A stretch of 37,803 bases of DNA, from contig JAFDVZ010000028.1 in assembly GCA_018268715.1 (NCBI GenBank), forward strand, positions 1-37,803. The letters are read 5' to 3'. The position numbers and the translations under genes are program-made. The DNA comes from Acidobacteriota bacterium (GTDB lineage: Bacteria; Acidobacteriota; Terriglobia; Bryobacterales; Bryobacteraceae). Of the stretch, positions 37,409 through 37,803 are shown in pieces; position 1 is the stretch's first letter; each line of letters opens with the position of its first letter. The notes beneath the pieces are model-generated. The model was not told where the DNA came from and ran no database searches. It was given only the letters and a program-made list of their open reading frames with translations.

Positions 37409-37421
37409 GCGGGGCAAAAAT

Positions 37422-37448
37422 GAGGCTCCCTGGGTTGTGGGGAGCCTC
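37422..37448 (-). terminator. Intrinsic terminator between convergent genes
   Basis: GAGGCTCCC (37422-37430) pairs perfectly with GGGAGCCTC (37440-37448) around a 9-nt loop. On the minus strand the stem is followed by ATTTTTGCC, a proper T-run, so it should terminate the small secreted-protein gene. The same stem may also help end the MerR gene from the other side. Confidence 0.8.
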
Positions 37449-37459
37449 TCCTGTCCAGG

Positions 37460-37723
37460 TTAGTCTGCGAGGAAGGAATCCGAGGGGGGCGGGCAGACGG
37501 CGGCTCGGGCCGGAGGATGTTTGGCTGCGCTGTAGCTGACCCAGATGCGTTGCCACCAGCCCATTTGCAGGGATTCGGCCTGCTCGGTAGCGCGGTAAAT
37601 GTCGATGAAACGGACAATGGGGGCGCGGGCGTCCTCGCAGGATAACGCCCGCGCGCCGGTGACGAGAGTCAGAGCGGCGAAGGCTCCGGCGGCCAGTTTC
37701 GGTCTCGGTCGGGGGCTCGTCAC
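37460..37723 (-). CDS. Small secreted protein of unknown function
   Basis: An 87-residue protein from a GTG start. A signal-peptide-like segment (KLAAGAFAALTLVTGARA) ends near residue 27 and leaves a mature chain of about 60 residues with two cysteines (Cys29 and Cys78) that could form a disulphide, plus aromatic-rich MGWWQRIWVSYSAAKHPP. I do not recognise a family. A well-formed terminator right after its stop supports it as a real gene; the lack of a visible Shine-Dalgarno argues mildly against, and the start is uncertain. Confidence 0.55.
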   Translation of the reverse strand: MTSPRPRPKLAAGAFAALTLVTGARALSCEDARAPIVRFIDIYRATEQAESLQMGWWQRIWVSYSAAKHPPARAAVCPPPSDSFLAD

Positions 37724-37803
37724 ATTGGGTAAGACGGGGGGCGGGCCGTTTGGTTAGGCGTCGGTTTATTCAGTTTTCAAACCATGCATGGCCGGGGGCC
37801 ACC

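Overview
The window looks like chromosomal DNA from an acidobacterium, most likely the Bryobacterales/Solibacter group. This is inferred from gene families that I recognise and that are strongly expanded there: a BlaR1-like M56 peptidase fused to a TIGR03435 domain, a TIGR03436 'VWFA-related Acidobacterial' protein, an Oar-like TonB-dependent receptor with an N-terminal carboxypeptidase-regulatory domain, and a long MacB/FtsX-type permease of the ADOP class. GC content is high and many genes start with GTG or TTG. I found no rRNA, tRNA, CRISPR array or intact transposase.

Layout. (1) 1-6950 is accessory in character: a fragment of an upstream gene, about 420 bases without a convincing gene, one giant DUF4011-type SF1 helicase/nuclease (484-5793), then about 1.1 kb of degenerate sequence holding a broken zinc-finger-like ORF of a mobile-element-associated type. 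(2) 6953-11611 holds single metabolic or secreted-protein genes: a dipeptide epimerase, a small IPT/TIG protein, a metallo-beta-lactamase-fold hydrolase, a TPR protein, Maf, and a Spy/CpxP-like protein. (3) 11809-18546 is a tight plus-strand run: HAMP-less histidine kinase, OmpR-type regulator, secreted acetamidase/formamidase-family protein, DUF58 protein and TonB-dependent receptor. It diverges from the Spy-like gene, recalling cpxP/cpxRA. (4) 25706-18552 on the minus strand is a four-gene operon: BlaI-type repressor, M56-TIGR03435 antirepressor-like protease, Oar-like receptor, VWFA protein. Gene junctions are 1-10 nt gaps or overlaps, and a near-perfect TACAnnTGTA operator lies just upstream of the repressor. 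(5) 26912-31987 on the minus strand has a BioF2/FemAB-type acetyltransferase, an unknown membrane protein, an ADOP permease and a secreted GlcG/HbpS-like haem-binding protein. (6) 32064-35359 carries leuS and nfo, overlapping by 40 nt. (7) 35379-37723 has a secreted Ser/Thr/Pro-linker protein, a divergent MerR/GyrI-like regulator with a MerR-type stretched promoter, and a small secreted protein with its own terminator.

The two most interesting items are the BlaI/BlaR-like operon, which seems to place an outer-membrane receptor and a von Willebrand-type secreted protein under a proteolytic signalling switch whose sensor is TIGR03435 rather than a penicillin-binding domain, and the giant defence-type helicase, whose Walker A lysine is replaced by asparagine.
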